From contig NZ_CP150254.1 of NCBI RefSeq assembly GCF_037975445.1, positions 494,001-558,000 of the forward strand: a stretch of 64,000 nt of DNA, read 5' to 3'. The first letter of the stretch is position 1. Each line of letters begins with the position of its first letter. The notes under the pieces are model-generated. The model saw nothing but the letters and a program-made list of their open reading frames with translations, had not been told where the DNA came from and did not search any database. This DNA is from Peribacillus sp. FSL P2-0133. Lineage in GTDB: Bacteria > Bacillota > Bacilli > Bacillales > DSM-1321. A program made the position numbers and the translations under genes. This document shows, one piece after another, positions 1 through 7,480 of this stretch.

Positions 1-1
1 A

Positions 2-1024
2 AATGAAGTCCAGTCCATTACAGTAACTCCGACATTGAGTGACAGTACCGCAATTGTAAAGGTGAATGGAAAGGATGCAACCGGTGCAGGTGTAAAGGTT
101 ACCCTTCCAATCGGTAAGACAACGGTGAAGATTATCGTTACAGCAGAAAATGGAGATGAAAAAACATATACGCTTACGATTACACGGGCGGCAGCCAAGG
201 AAAAAGAAGAATCGAATACTGCACCTAAAGAGGGTGAAGTTCAACAGGAGCTCTCAACAGGAACGAGTAAAACTCAACCTTCCACCGATAAGGGGAATAA
301 ATCATCTGTAACACCAACGGAATTCATCGATAAGGGGAATAAATCATCTGTAACACCAACGGAATCCACGGATAAGGGGAATAAATCATCTGTAACATCA
401 ACGGAATCCACCAATAATCTAAACCCAAGCAGTGGTGTCAGCCAAGTACCGAAAGCAAAGCAACTTGAAAGCATTTCAACACAAATGGCGAAAACGGATT
501 CTATAGAGAAGGTAACGTCAGCAGATTCCTTAGGAGTTGAGGGCAATAATGCACCAGTGTTGAACAATCTGACTGTATCATCAGGAGTATGGAACAAATC
601 TTTTGAATCTAATGAGCATACCTATCATATCGAGGTCGATAATGATATTTCTTCAGTCGAAATGAATGCAACGACAAATGCCAGCGGAGCAACGATTGAA
701 TATGACGGTGAGAGCAGTAAAAAAGTGAAAATCAAGGATAAAGCGAAAACGGCCATTTCCGTTACCGTTTCAAAGGATGGGGAGCGCCGTACTTACGTCC
801 TTGTTTTCGAAAAGGATATGGATGTGGAAATGGATGAGGAAGAAACCGTGGATGATGTCAAAACAAAAGAGGTGGAAGTTGAGGCAACGCAAATGAGTAC
901 AGCCGGCAAGTCGGGGAGCGATGCATCCAATAATACTGGAGGCCAGGTTAATCGCAAACAACCTGTTGAGACAGGGTCATTCTTTGGGAATATAAAGGGT
1001 TTCTTCACCTCCCTGATTAAATAG
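2..1024 (+). CDS. Cadherin-like beta-sandwich repeat protein, 5' end cut by the window
   Basis: The reading frame is open from the first bases, so the gene begins upstream; an internal TTG at 35 is not a likely start because the frame before it already encodes the same beta-sandwich domain. Two domains resemble the bacterial cadherin-like beta-sandwich family (Pfam Cadherin-like type): one ends near base 200 with YTLTITR, the other runs from about 555 to 820 and ends with TYVLVFEK. Between them lies a Ser/Thr/Lys-rich linker with three 14-residue repeats starting DKGNKSSVTPTE (287-412). An acidic stretch and a short tail ending FFTSLIK follow; no LPXTG sorting signal is visible. Such proteins are usually secreted or envelope-bound with adhesive or structural roles. 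The family call is fair; the function is unknown. Confidence 0.7.
   Translation, partial: NEVQSITVTPTLSDSTAIVKVNGKDATGAGVKVTLPIGKTTVKIIVTAENGDEKTYTLTITRAAAKEKEESNTAPKEGEVQQELSTGTSKTQPSTDKGNKSSVTPTEFIDKGNKSSVTPTESTDKGNKSSVTSTESTNNLNPSSGVSQVPKAKQLESISTQMAKTDSIEKVTSADSLGVEGNNAPVLNNLTVSSGVWNKSFESNEHTYHIEVDNDISSVEMNATTNASGATIEYDGESSKKVKIKDKAKTAISVTVSKDGERRTYVLVFEKDMDVEMDEEETVDDVKTKEVEVEATQMSTAGKSGSDASNNTGGQVNRKQPVETGSFFGNIKGFFTSLIK
287..412 (+). repeat. Three tandem 42-nt in-frame repeats
   Basis: The motif GATAAGGGGAATAAATC starts at 287, 329 and 371, giving an exact 42-nt period that encodes a 14-residue Ser/Thr/Lys linker unit. The copies differ at only a few bases, so the array looks recent and its length may vary between strains. 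Confidence 0.9.
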
Positions 1025-1042
1025 GGATGGGTCTGAATCCTG

Positions 1043-1071
1043 CAAAAAAAGGACAAGGTTTAGGCTTGTCC
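1043..1071 (-). terminator. Intrinsic terminator of the PAS kinase gene
   Basis: The arms GGACAAG (1051-1057) and CTTGTCC (1065-1071) pair with a 7-base loop. Read on the minus strand the stem is followed by a run of seven T, just past the kinase stop at 1078. Confidence 0.75.
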
Positions 1072-1077
1072 TCAGGT

Positions 1078-2709
1078 TTATATTTTTATGGGCAAAATGA
1101 TTTGGACCTCGGTTCCTTGGTTTAGTTCGCTGTTAAAGCGGACCTTTCCCCGATGCGCCTCGATGATTCGGCAACTGACTGTCAGTCCTAATCCGGTTCC
1201 TTTTTCTTTAGAAGAATAGAAAGGCTCGCCAAGATGCTTTATCCGGTTTTTTTCAATTCCGCTTCCATTATCTTTGATGGTAATGGAAAGGTTATTGTCG
1301 ATGCGTTCGAAATCAATCCAAATGTGATCGGCGGATGCCTCCATTGAATTCTTGAGCATGTTTATGAATACTTGTTTTAATTGGTTTCCCTCACATAATA
1401 GAAGCGGTATTTCGTTTTTAACAGATATTGATATTTGGGTGGGGTACGAGTCCGCCTCTGGTTTCAACAAGGTTTTGACATCATTCATCAGGTCGATGAT
1501 TTGATGTTTGCTGAATGGAAGTTCCTGTGGTTTTGCCAGAACGAGTAACTCGCTTACTATAAGATTGATCCGGTCCAATTCACTTAACATGATCGTGTAG
1601 TATTGTTCATAGGGATGGTCGTTCTTTTTAAGCAGCTGGACGAAACCTTTTAAAGAAGTCAGAGGGTTTCGTACCTCGTGGGCCACACTTGCGGCAAGTT
1701 CGCCGACTATCGATAATTTTTCAGTTCTTCTTAAGCGTGCTTCGGTTTCCCGAATTTGAGTGACTTCTTTAGCATAAGTAATGATTCCGACTAAATCCTC
1801 CCCAACCATCATCGGGACAAACGAACAAGAAAGTAAGATGGACTTCCCGTACTTCGTCAGGAATTCTATATCTTTCCCTTTTTTTATCCCCTTTTGGTTT
1901 TCCATGACATATTGGCAAGATGTACGGATCAATTCCGCGTCTTCTGCTGAGAAGTTCAAATTAATGAATGAGGCTCCATGTATTTCTTCTTGTTGAAAGC
2001 CTGTTACCGTTTCAAACCTTGGATTTACGGTCGTGATCATTCCGTTTAAATCAAGCATCAGCATCGGATAAGGGTTGTGTTCAAACAATGATTTATAGCG
2101 TTGTTCACTATCGAATAATTGATTCTCCGCGACTACTCTTTCAGAAATATCCCTGCCGATGACTACTAAGCCTTTTCGTGAACCATCCTCATTGAACAGG
2201 GGAACTTTGATCGTATCAAAGGTCTTGTGATTGCCATCGGGAAGAGGGACGATTTCCTCACACCTTGTGATTTCCCCTTTTACCCACGTTTCTTCATCGG
2301 AAACTTCACAGTAAATCAACGACTCTTTATAAAATTCGGAGTATTCTGCGAGCTCACTGTCTCTTTTTCCCTTATAGTCTACATGCTCCAATTGAAATAA
2401 TTGAAGGCCGAAGGTATTGGATTCAAGCCAACGGCCATCACCATCCTTGAAGTTAACGAAATCGACCATTGAATTGATGAGTGTACGCCGACGTTGTTCC
2501 GCTTCTTTTAATTGCTTGAATTCTTCCCTTTTAGCTAAATAAAGAAATAAAACCAAGCCTATTGATAAAAGGAAAACAAATCCTTCCGCTCTTTGAAGTT
2601 GAATGAAGACCTCTTTGTTTTGGATATTTGTAGTTAAAAAATAGTCGAACACGACTAGTGTAAGAATCCCGGATAGGATATATATTGCTAAGATGGAGCG
2701 TTTGGACAT
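1078..2709 (-). CDS. Membrane PAS-domain sensor histidine kinase (sporulation-kinase type)
   Basis: This 543-residue kinase has two N-terminal membrane segments (about residues 6-27 and 41-60) with a short external loop. Two PAS domains follow (about 70-195 and 200-325), then a HisKA dimerisation domain with the phospho-acceptor motif ASVAHEVRNPLTS and an ATPase domain with an N box (NMLKNSMEAS), DNGSGIE and a GTGLGL lid. The layout matches Bacillus kinases that feed the sporulation phosphorelay (KinB/C/D/E type), which also lack an adjacent response regulator. None is encoded here. The ATG at 2709 follows GGGAGAATCTCC, a plausible ribosome site. The phosphorelay role is inferred from architecture; the signal sensed is unknown. 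Confidence 0.8.
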   Translation of the reverse strand: MSKRSILAIYILSGILTLVVFDYFLTTNIQNKEVFIQLQRAEGFVFLLSIGLVLFLYLAKREEFKQLKEAEQRRRTLINSMVDFVNFKDGDGRWLESNTFGLQLFQLEHVDYKGKRDSELAEYSEFYKESLIYCEVSDEETWVKGEITRCEEIVPLPDGNHKTFDTIKVPLFNEDGSRKGLVVIGRDISERVVAENQLFDSEQRYKSLFEHNPYPMLMLDLNGMITTVNPRFETVTGFQQEEIHGASFINLNFSAEDAELIRTSCQYVMENQKGIKKGKDIEFLTKYGKSILLSCSFVPMMVGEDLVGIITYAKEVTQIRETEARLRRTEKLSIVGELAASVAHEVRNPLTSLKGFVQLLKKNDHPYEQYYTIMLSELDRINLIVSELLVLAKPQELPFSKHQIIDLMNDVKTLLKPEADSYPTQISISVKNEIPLLLCEGNQLKQVFINMLKNSMEASADHIWIDFERIDNNLSITIKDNGSGIEKNRIKHLGEPFYSSKEKGTGLGLTVSCRIIEAHRGKVRFNSELNQGTEVQIILPIKI

Positions 2710-2802
2710 GGAGATTCTCCCTGATTTTAAGACATTTCTAAGGTAAAATTACATACACATTTTAACAAACTATCGGAAAAAAATATATGCAGAATCCTAA
2801 AT

Positions 2803-2836
2803 AAAAAACAGGGGCCAAAGTGGTCACCTGTTTTTT
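2803..2836 (-). terminator. Intrinsic terminator after the TVP38-family gene
   Basis: An imperfect stem made of CAGGGGCCA and TGGTCACCTG with a 3-base loop is followed on the minus strand by TTTTTTAT. It overlaps the last codons of the gene ending at 2824. A T run on the plus side too makes it possibly bidirectional. Confidence 0.65.
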
Positions 2837-3480
2837 CTGAAGAAGGTTTGTTTCTTTTTCTTTTTTGCACGCTTATAGATAATGAAAAATAGTAAGAAGA
2901 AGAGTGCGAGTGCTGCTAGCGTATATTGGTTCATTTCAACAGATAGCAGTCCATATGGAATGAGCGAAAGGAAGAAAAAGTATATAAGGTTGCCAAGTGA
3001 CGTCGCTAATAAAAAATCCTTGAAAGTGACGGTGCTGACTCCAGCTACCAAGTTAATTAAGCTTGTTGGGATCAGAGGGAAAATCCTGCCTGTAAAAACG
3101 TACATGAAGCCATGCTCCACAACAGATTCTTGCCACTTTTCGCCAATCTTCTTTAAGAGAAACTCCTGAAACCAGTTTCTTGCTGCATAAAAAATGAAAC
3201 CTGAGGCAACAACGCTTGTAAACCAACTCCATAGATATCCATATATGAATCCGAATATCGTGACATTGATAGTCAGGAGCAAAATCAAGGGAATGATTGT
3301 AAAAGAATTTTGTACAAACATTAATACGAATGTCACAATAAATGTAAGCAAAAGGTTTTCCTTCAAAATGCCAATAACAGAATCTAGATCACTTTTCCAA
3401 ACCAAAGTGAATAACTCTGCATTAGAAAAAATAAATATTGCAATTACCAATAGACCGATTATGGTCAGGACTTTTTTCAA
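2824..3480 (-). CDS. TVP38/TMEM64 (DedA-superfamily) membrane protein
   Basis: The 218-residue protein has about five or six hydrophobic segments and the VTT-domain pattern: a re-entrant region around GFIYGYLWSWFTSVVASG, then FTGRIFPLIPTSLINLVAGVS, which is the conserved F-x-x-R-x-x-P-x-x-P block of the family. Members of this superfamily move or scramble lipids across membranes; the specific substrate here is not known. The C terminus is a Lys-rich cytoplasmic tail. The start is a TTG at 3480 preceded by GGTGGTGG. It lies downstream of queT on the same strand, but a terminator separates them, so it is probably its own unit. Confidence 0.8.
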   Translation of the reverse strand: MKKVLTIIGLLVIAIFIFSNAELFTLVWKSDLDSVIGILKENLLLTFIVTFVLMFVQNSFTIIPLILLLTINVTIFGFIYGYLWSWFTSVVASGFIFYAARNWFQEFLLKKIGEKWQESVVEHGFMYVFTGRIFPLIPTSLINLVAGVSTVTFKDFLLATSLGNLIYFFFLSLIPYGLLSVEMNQYTLAALALFFLLFFIIYKRAKKKKKQTFFRKNR

Positions 3481-3530
3481 AGGGCCACCACCATTCTTAC
3501 TAGTAGTTTATCATTTTCGAGTTCATTGGT

Positions 3531-3570
3531 GAAAAAAAAGAGCTGCCGCATCATGCAGACAGCTCTTTTC
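3531..3570 (-). terminator. Intrinsic terminator after queT
   Basis: The arms AGAGCTG (3539-3545) and CAGCTCT (3560-3566) form a stem; on the minus strand it is followed by eight T. It separates queT from the downstream TVP38-family gene. Confidence 0.75.
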
Positions 3571-3601
3571 ATTATAGTGGGTTCGCGACGAGAAGATTCC
3601 A

Positions 3602-4087
3602 TTAAAGCCACTTTTCAAACTGAATTCTTTTGTTCATTCCATAAATGATTGGCGCTCCAATCAAGAGGACAACGAATTCACCGACAGCCGTGGTCATCCA
3701 GCTTAACCAGAATGGGAACCCCAGGGCAAGGTTCAGTTCAATTGCAATTAAAAACATTGTGAAAGTGAAAAAGATAATCGTGGCGATCATCCGTCCTTTA
3801 ATGCCTTTTATGAACCGAGAAACAAAAATGACAAGCAATAAGGCGAGCAGAGATTGCCCCACCCCGAAAATCAAGTCATATGGCACCATCGGCGAAAATA
3901 GCAGATTCGATATGAAGACTCCGCCGACGATACCGTAGATATACTTTTTATTGAATACAATCAGATGATTCAATATTTCCGGTACACGAAATTGGAACAT
4001 CTGAAATGATATTGGTTGGAACACCAATGAGACCGCCACATACAAGGCAGCCAATAACCCGCTTATCACGAGTGTACGAACATTCAT
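3602..4087 (-). CDS. queT: QueT family queuosine-precursor ECF transporter S component
   Basis: The 161-residue hydrophobic protein has five or six membrane segments and the QueT-family N terminus with an F-x-F-R-V-P-E block (FQFRVPEILNHL). QueT proteins are substrate-binding subunits of energy-coupling factor importers for queuosine precursors such as preQ1; the shared ECF ATPases and T component are encoded elsewhere. The assignment is strongly backed by a preQ1-I riboswitch directly upstream, whose tail merges with the ribosome site. The ATG at 4087 follows GGGAGAGAGTAAA. The gene appears monocistronic, ending at a good terminator. Confidence 0.93.
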   Translation of the reverse strand: MNVRTLVISGLLAALYVAVSLVFQPISFQMFQFRVPEILNHLIVFNKKYIYGIVGGVFISNLLFSPMVPYDLIFGVGQSLLALLLVIFVSRFIKGIKGRMIATIIFFTFTMFLIAIELNLALGFPFWLSWMTTAVGEFVVLLIGAPIIYGMNKRIQFEKWL

Positions 4088-4098
4088 TTTACTCTCTC

Positions 4099-4134
4099 CC
4101 TAGTTTTTTATCGTGGGATGGTTACGAACCACGT
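4099..4134 (-). promoter_or_regulatory. preQ1-I riboswitch controlling queT
   Basis: On the minus strand the leader reads CGTGGTTCGTAACC, then ATCCCACG, then the A-rich tail ATAAAAAACTA, followed at once by GGGAG. The first stem pairs CGTGG with CCACG. The A-rich tail ending in CUA is the hallmark of the class I H-type pseudoknot aptamer. Because the 3' end of the aptamer touches the Shine-Dalgarno, ligand binding most likely blocks translation initiation of queT; no separate terminator lies between aptamer and start. Confidence 0.92.
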
Positions 4135-4308
4135 TTAGGCGTTTGCCCGATGTTTAATAGTATCCCATGTAAGCTTATTTCGTCAATTTGTAAAGAATGG
4201 TTTTAATTTATAAGTTTCCAAGCACGGGAAGTAGCTCAATTGGATTTTGATTTATTGCAATGAAGGATGATATTATTTCAATATGTACTTCAAAGGAGTG
4301 AATATAGT

Positions 4309-4830
4309 ATGTCGATCGAGAGTGTCAAAAGCCATTTTAAACAATGGGATCGGGAAGGCGATGTAATGGAGTTCGAAACATCGAGTGCTACGGTGATTGA
4401 AGCAGCGGAAACCATCGGTGTTATCCCAGCGCGGATTGCTAAGACTCTTTCCTTTAAGGGGGAAGGTGAAAAAGCCATTTTGGTTGTTGCCGCAGGGGAC
4501 GCGAAAGTGGATAATAAGAAATTTCGTCAGACGTTCGGTTTCAAGGCACGAATGCTTTCACCTGAAGAAGTGCTTGCACAGACCGGCCATGCGATCGGAG
4601 GAGTTTGCCCGTTTGGTCTGGCAAATGATCTAGCTGTTTTTCTTGATGTATCGATGAAACGCTTTGAGTCATTGTTCCCGGCATGCGGCAGTGCGAACTC
4701 TGCAATAGAACTTAAACTCGCTGAGTTGTTTGAATATTCAGGCGCGGAGGATTGGGTGGATGTTTGCAAAGGTTGGGAAGAGAAAGGGAATGAGGAAACG
4801 GCGGTAGGCAATGCAGTTGATGGCCTTTGA
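4309..4830 (+). CDS. YbaK/EbsC-family aminoacyl-tRNA deacylase
   Basis: The start chosen is ATG 4309, preceded by AAAGGAG at 4292-4298; an in-frame ATG at 4267 lacks a ribosome site. The 173-residue product has the YbaK fold hallmarks: an N-terminal ARIAKTLSFKG block with the conserved lysine, VVAAGDAKVDNKKFRQTF, and the GHAIGGVCPFGL loop that shapes the active site. It closely resembles the Bacillus YwhH type. YbaK/ProX proteins hydrolyse mischarged tRNAs such as Cys-tRNA(Pro); which mischarged tRNA this one edits is not settled. It is a free-standing gene with its own terminator. Confidence 0.88.
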   Translation: MSIESVKSHFKQWDREGDVMEFETSSATVIEAAETIGVIPARIAKTLSFKGEGEKAILVVAAGDAKVDNKKFRQTFGFKARMLSPEEVLAQTGHAIGGVCPFGLANDLAVFLDVSMKRFESLFPACGSANSAIELKLAELFEYSGAEDWVDVCKGWEEKGNEETAVGNAVDGL

Positions 4831-4861
4831 TGGTTTCAAAAAATCCACATGAATGGAATTG

Positions 4862-4888
4862 AGTCCACTATGGTGGACTTTATTTTAG
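4862..4888 (+). terminator. Intrinsic terminator after the YbaK-family gene
   Basis: AGTCCAC (4862-4868) pairs with GTGGACT (4873-4879) around TATG, followed by TTATTTTA. Confidence 0.75.
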
Positions 4889-4961
4889 TGGCGACCGCAT
4901 ACATTTTCTATGATTTAAGCGGAAAATCGGGCAGAAAGTGTTCCTGAGCGGAGGTTGAAAG

Positions 4962-5774
4962 ATGTTAAATGAAAGCAAAAGAAAAAGCAATAACAGCTAT
5001 CTTAGTCTTAAAACTCTTTATGAAGAGAATATAACGGTTAAGAGCATTGCCCAGGAGCTTGAGTTTTGCCATAAAAACGATCTGGCGGTGGATATCCATA
5101 AAGCATTGGAAAAAAAGAATTTTGATATATTGGCAGTGCAAGATCAGGGGGAAATCATCGGGTATATCGAAAGGGAGGAACTCGGTGAAGGAAGCATCTC
5201 TGAATATTTGAGAAACTTTTCACCAAGGGAAATGGTTTCGGATTCAACCCCTTTGATCCAGCTTCTCCAGATTTTCAAGAATAAAACAAGGGTGTTCGTA
5301 TTAGAGAATAATTCGATTAAAAAGTTGATTACCCATGCCGACCTTCAAAAGCCTCCGATCAGGATGCTGATATTCGGATACATTACTTTATTGGAAATGA
5401 GGATGAGCGATATCATCCAGGATAGATTCGGCGATGGCAGCTGGTATCCAATGATCAGCGAAGACCGTTTAGAAAAGGCAACCGAATTATATAGAAGGAG
5501 AATCGATAAAAACGAGGATATCAATATAATAGAGTGCCTGCAAATCAGTGATAAATTCGATATCATACATAAAGATAGAGATTTGAGGCGCTTCTTCCAA
5601 ATCCCTTCGAAAAGTAAAGGGAAGAAGGATGCGAATGCCATCCGGAAGTTACGGGATAAGATTTCCCATGCTAATGAATTGGGTCTGGACATGTCATGGA
5701 TGGAAATCATCGAGGTTGTCGAGTCCTGTGGCCGACTGCTCGAAATCTCTGAATCTTATCAGTATGAAAAATAA
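4962..5774 (+). CDS. CBS-like / HEPN-like two-part protein of unknown function
   Basis: The 270-residue protein splits in two. Residues about 18-135 look like a pair of CBS domains (ITVKSIAQELEFC, then FDILAVQDQGEIIGYIEREEL, then RVFVLENNSIKKLITHADL), a module that usually binds adenosyl nucleotides. The C-terminal helical part ends with KLRDKISHANELG, an R-x4-H arrangement as in HEPN domains, some of which are RNases. Nothing nearby suggests a partner: its own start follows GAGGTTGAAAG and a terminator follows. The CBS call is fairly good; the HEPN call rests on one motif and helix content. It could be a nucleotide-regulated RNA-acting or structural protein. Confidence 0.6.
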   Translation: MLNESKRKSNNSYLSLKTLYEENITVKSIAQELEFCHKNDLAVDIHKALEKKNFDILAVQDQGEIIGYIEREELGEGSISEYLRNFSPREMVSDSTPLIQLLQIFKNKTRVFVLENNSIKKLITHADLQKPPIRMLIFGYITLLEMRMSDIIQDRFGDGSWYPMISEDRLEKATELYRRRIDKNEDINIIECLQISDKFDIIHKDRDLRRFFQIPSKSKGKKDANAIRKLRDKISHANELGLDMSWMEIIEVVESCGRLLEISESYQYEK

Positions 5775-5777
5775 GAT

Positions 5778-5805
5778 CCGGCTAATCATGCTGGTTCTTT
5801 TTTAA
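5778..5805 (+). terminator. Intrinsic terminator after the CBS/HEPN-like gene
   Basis: CCGGC (5778-5782) pairs with GCTGG (5790-5794) with one G-U pair, followed by TTCTTTTTTAA. Confidence 0.7.
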
Positions 5806-5817
5806 CGCATCCAAACA

Positions 5818-5842
5818 GAAAAAACTGCCCATATCAGGCAGT
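5818..5842 (-). terminator. Intrinsic terminator after the DUF3892 gene
   Basis: ACTGCC (5824-5829) pairs with GGCAGT (5837-5842); the minus-strand transcript continues into TTTTTTC. It faces the terminator of the convergent gene. Confidence 0.7.
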
Positions 5843-5849
5843 CTCCCCC

Positions 5850-6146
5850 TCAAAACTCCGGCAGTTGGTCCAGGTTATTTTCTTTTATTCCATCGGGCTC
5901 ACTCCGCAATATGTCACGTCCATATTTATGAAAGACGTCAACATTTGCCAGGATGCCTGCTTTGGCTTCTGAAAGGGCAGTGGGGTAGTCGAGTTCGCGG
6001 CCGGAGTTCGTCTTGATGGCGATAATATTGTCCTCCTCATTTTTCCTTACGGCGATGATTTCTTCTTTTCCTGCTGCATCAAGTTGGTTTGCTTGCGGTG
6101 TTCCCTGCTGTTTATATGATTCATAGGCTTTTTCAAATTGGTCCAT
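5850..6146 (-). CDS. DUF3892 family small protein
   Basis: The 98-residue soluble protein carries the DUF3892 pattern: an N-terminal strand pair EEIIAVRKNEEDNIIAIKT, then GRELDYPTALSEAKAG, then the conserved NVDVFHKYGRDILRSEPDG block. It is a common small protein in Bacillaceae with no established function. The ATG at 6146 follows a strong AGGAGGTGTCC site, so it is a translated gene. It is transcribed divergently from the alcohol dehydrogenase gene, whose sigma-54 promoter lies in the shared intergenic region, but there is no evidence of functional coupling. Confidence 0.85.
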   Translation of the reverse strand: MDQFEKAYESYKQQGTPQANQLDAAGKEEIIAVRKNEEDNIIAIKTNSGRELDYPTALSEAKAGILANVDVFHKYGRDILRSEPDGIKENNLDQLPEF

Positions 6147-6207
6147 GTTTTGGACACCTCCTATTTATAGGGTGAGCTATTTTTTCTGCAATATACAAAC
6201 CGGATTT

Positions 6208-6244
6208 CGTCCAACTTGAGCCGTTAATTCGTCTAAATGGGCCG
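6208..6244 (+). promoter_or_regulatory. Paired direct repeats, possible NtrC-type activator sites
   Basis: Two related blocks, CGTCCAACTTGAGCCG from 6208 and CGTCTAAATGGGCCG from 6230, lie 22 bp apart, that is two helical turns on the same DNA face, about 50-90 bp upstream of the sigma-54 promoter. This is where enhancer-binding activators commonly bind. The assignment is positional inference only. Confidence 0.4.
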
Positions 6245-6295
6245 ATTTTTCGGCACTTTTTTTAAGTGAACGCTGTCGTCTTGGCCTTTTTGCAG

Positions 6296-6311
6296 TGGCA
6301 TGGCACTTGCA
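6296..6311 (+). promoter_or_regulatory. Sigma-54 (-24/-12) promoter of the Zn-alcohol dehydrogenase
   Basis: TGGCAT-GGCAC-TTGCA matches the sigma-54 consensus TGGCAC-N5-TTGCA with one change and has the invariant GG (6297-6298) and GC (6309-6310) exactly 10 bases apart. It predicts a transcript starting near 6322, about 48 nt before the ATG. An activator of the required kind is encoded just downstream at 7481-8911. Confidence 0.85.
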
Positions 6312-6369
6312 TTTTGTTTAAGTAGTAGTAAGAAATAATATCCACTAGATTAAGGGAGGAAAATGAATC

Positions 6370-7437
6370 ATGAATGTAAAACAAGGGGCAAGCACTGTAA
6401 ATGCAAAACAACAGGTCAAGACAATGAAAGCAGCGGTCGTCAATGAATTTAACCAAAAACTTGAGATCAAAGAAGTACCCATCCCAGAATTGGAATATGG
6501 TGAGATATTAGTGAAAATTAAAGCCTGTGGCGTGTGTCATACCGATTTACATGCGGTACATGGTGATTGGCCGGTAAAACCCAAGCTTCCGCTTATCCCC
6601 GGACATGAGGGTGTAGGCATTATAGAAAAGGTGGCAGAAGGCGTAACTTCCTTGAAAGTAGGTGACCGTGTTGGGATCCCATGGCTTTATTCGGCCTGTG
6701 GCGATTGTGAATATTGTCTGACCGGAAGGGAAACGCTTTGCTTGGATCAATTGAATGCAGGATATTCCGTGGACGGCGGGTATGCGGAATATTGTAAAGC
6801 ACCTGCCAAATATGTGGTAAAGGTTCCTGAAGGGCTTGACTTTGCGGAGGTTTCACCAATTTTCTGTGCAGGTGTAACGACCTATAAAGCTCTTAAAGTA
6901 TCGGAAGCAAAACCTGGTGATTGGGTAGCTGTTTATGGAATTGGCGGATTGGGACATGTTGCTCTGCAATACGCAAAAGCGATGGGCTTTAATGTGATTG
7001 CTGTCGATATTCAAGATGATAAGCTTGATCTGGCAACGGAACTTGGGGCGGATTACACGGTTAATGGACTGAAGACCGATCCTGTACAGGCTATAAAGGA
7101 TAAGGTTGGCGGTGTGCAGGCATCCATTTCTGTAGCGGTTACGAAAAAAGCTTTCGAACAGGCTTACAGTTCAGTCAAGAGGGGCGGGACACTTGTCGTA
7201 GTCGGATTGCCGAATGATGAACTTCCAATCCCGATTTTTGATACAGTACTAAATGGGGTAACTGTAAAAGGGTCAATCGTCGGCACGAGAAAAGATTTAC
7301 AGGAAGCTGTTCAATTTGCGGCTGAGGGTAAAGTCAGAACGAATATAGAGACGAGGAAACTTGATGAAATAAATGATGTGTTTTCAATGATGGAAAAGGG
7401 GGAAATCAACGGACGCATCGTATTGACGCTAGAATAG
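6370..7437 (+). CDS. Zinc-dependent alcohol dehydrogenase (AdhP/AdhA type)
   Basis: The 355-residue enzyme belongs to the medium-chain dehydrogenase family and is expected to oxidise alcohols with NAD. Visible features are the catalytic zinc site in [17 protein letters not shown] and PGHEGVG, a structural zinc site with four cysteines in [17 protein letters not shown], and the nucleotide fold [17 protein letters not shown], with VDIQDDK at the end of the second strand as in NAD-preferring members. The start at 6370 follows GGGAGGA with good spacing; about 17 extra N-terminal residues precede the usual MKAAVV start (6424). A sigma-54 promoter lies upstream. The convergent operon encodes a sigma-54 activator, its kinase and another alcohol dehydrogenase, pointing to an inducible alcohol-oxidation system. 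Confidence 0.9.
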   Translation: MNVKQGASTVNAKQQVKTMKAAVVNEFNQKLEIKEVPIPELEYGEILVKIKACGVCHTDLHAVHGDWPVKPKLPLIPGHEGVGIIEKVAEGVTSLKVGDRVGIPWLYSACGDCEYCLTGRETLCLDQLNAGYSVDGGYAEYCKAPAKYVVKVPEGLDFAEVSPIFCAGVTTYKALKVSEAKPGDWVAVYGIGGLGHVALQYAKAMGFNVIAVDIQDDKLDLATELGADYTVNGLKTDPVQAIKDKVGGVQASISVAVTKKAFEQAYSSVKRGGTLVVVGLPNDELPIPIFDTVLNGVTVKGSIVGTRKDLQEAVQFAAEGKVRTNIETRKLDEINDVFSMMEKGEINGRIVLTLE

Positions 7438-7442
7438 GAACA

Positions 7443-7480
7443 GAGGGAGGAAGCCCTGGAACGGGGCATCCTCCTTTTTA
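7443..7480 (+). terminator. Intrinsic terminator after the Zn-alcohol dehydrogenase
   Basis: GGAGGAAGCCC pairs imperfectly with GGGGCATCCTCC and is followed by TTTTTATTATG. The minus-strand side has no T run, so it serves the plus-strand gene. Confidence 0.7.

Noticed and set aside
6282..6294. Second sigma-54 promoter (TTGGCC...TTTTTGCA)
   Set aside because: The GG and GC are only 7 bases apart instead of 10, so sigma-54 could not use it.
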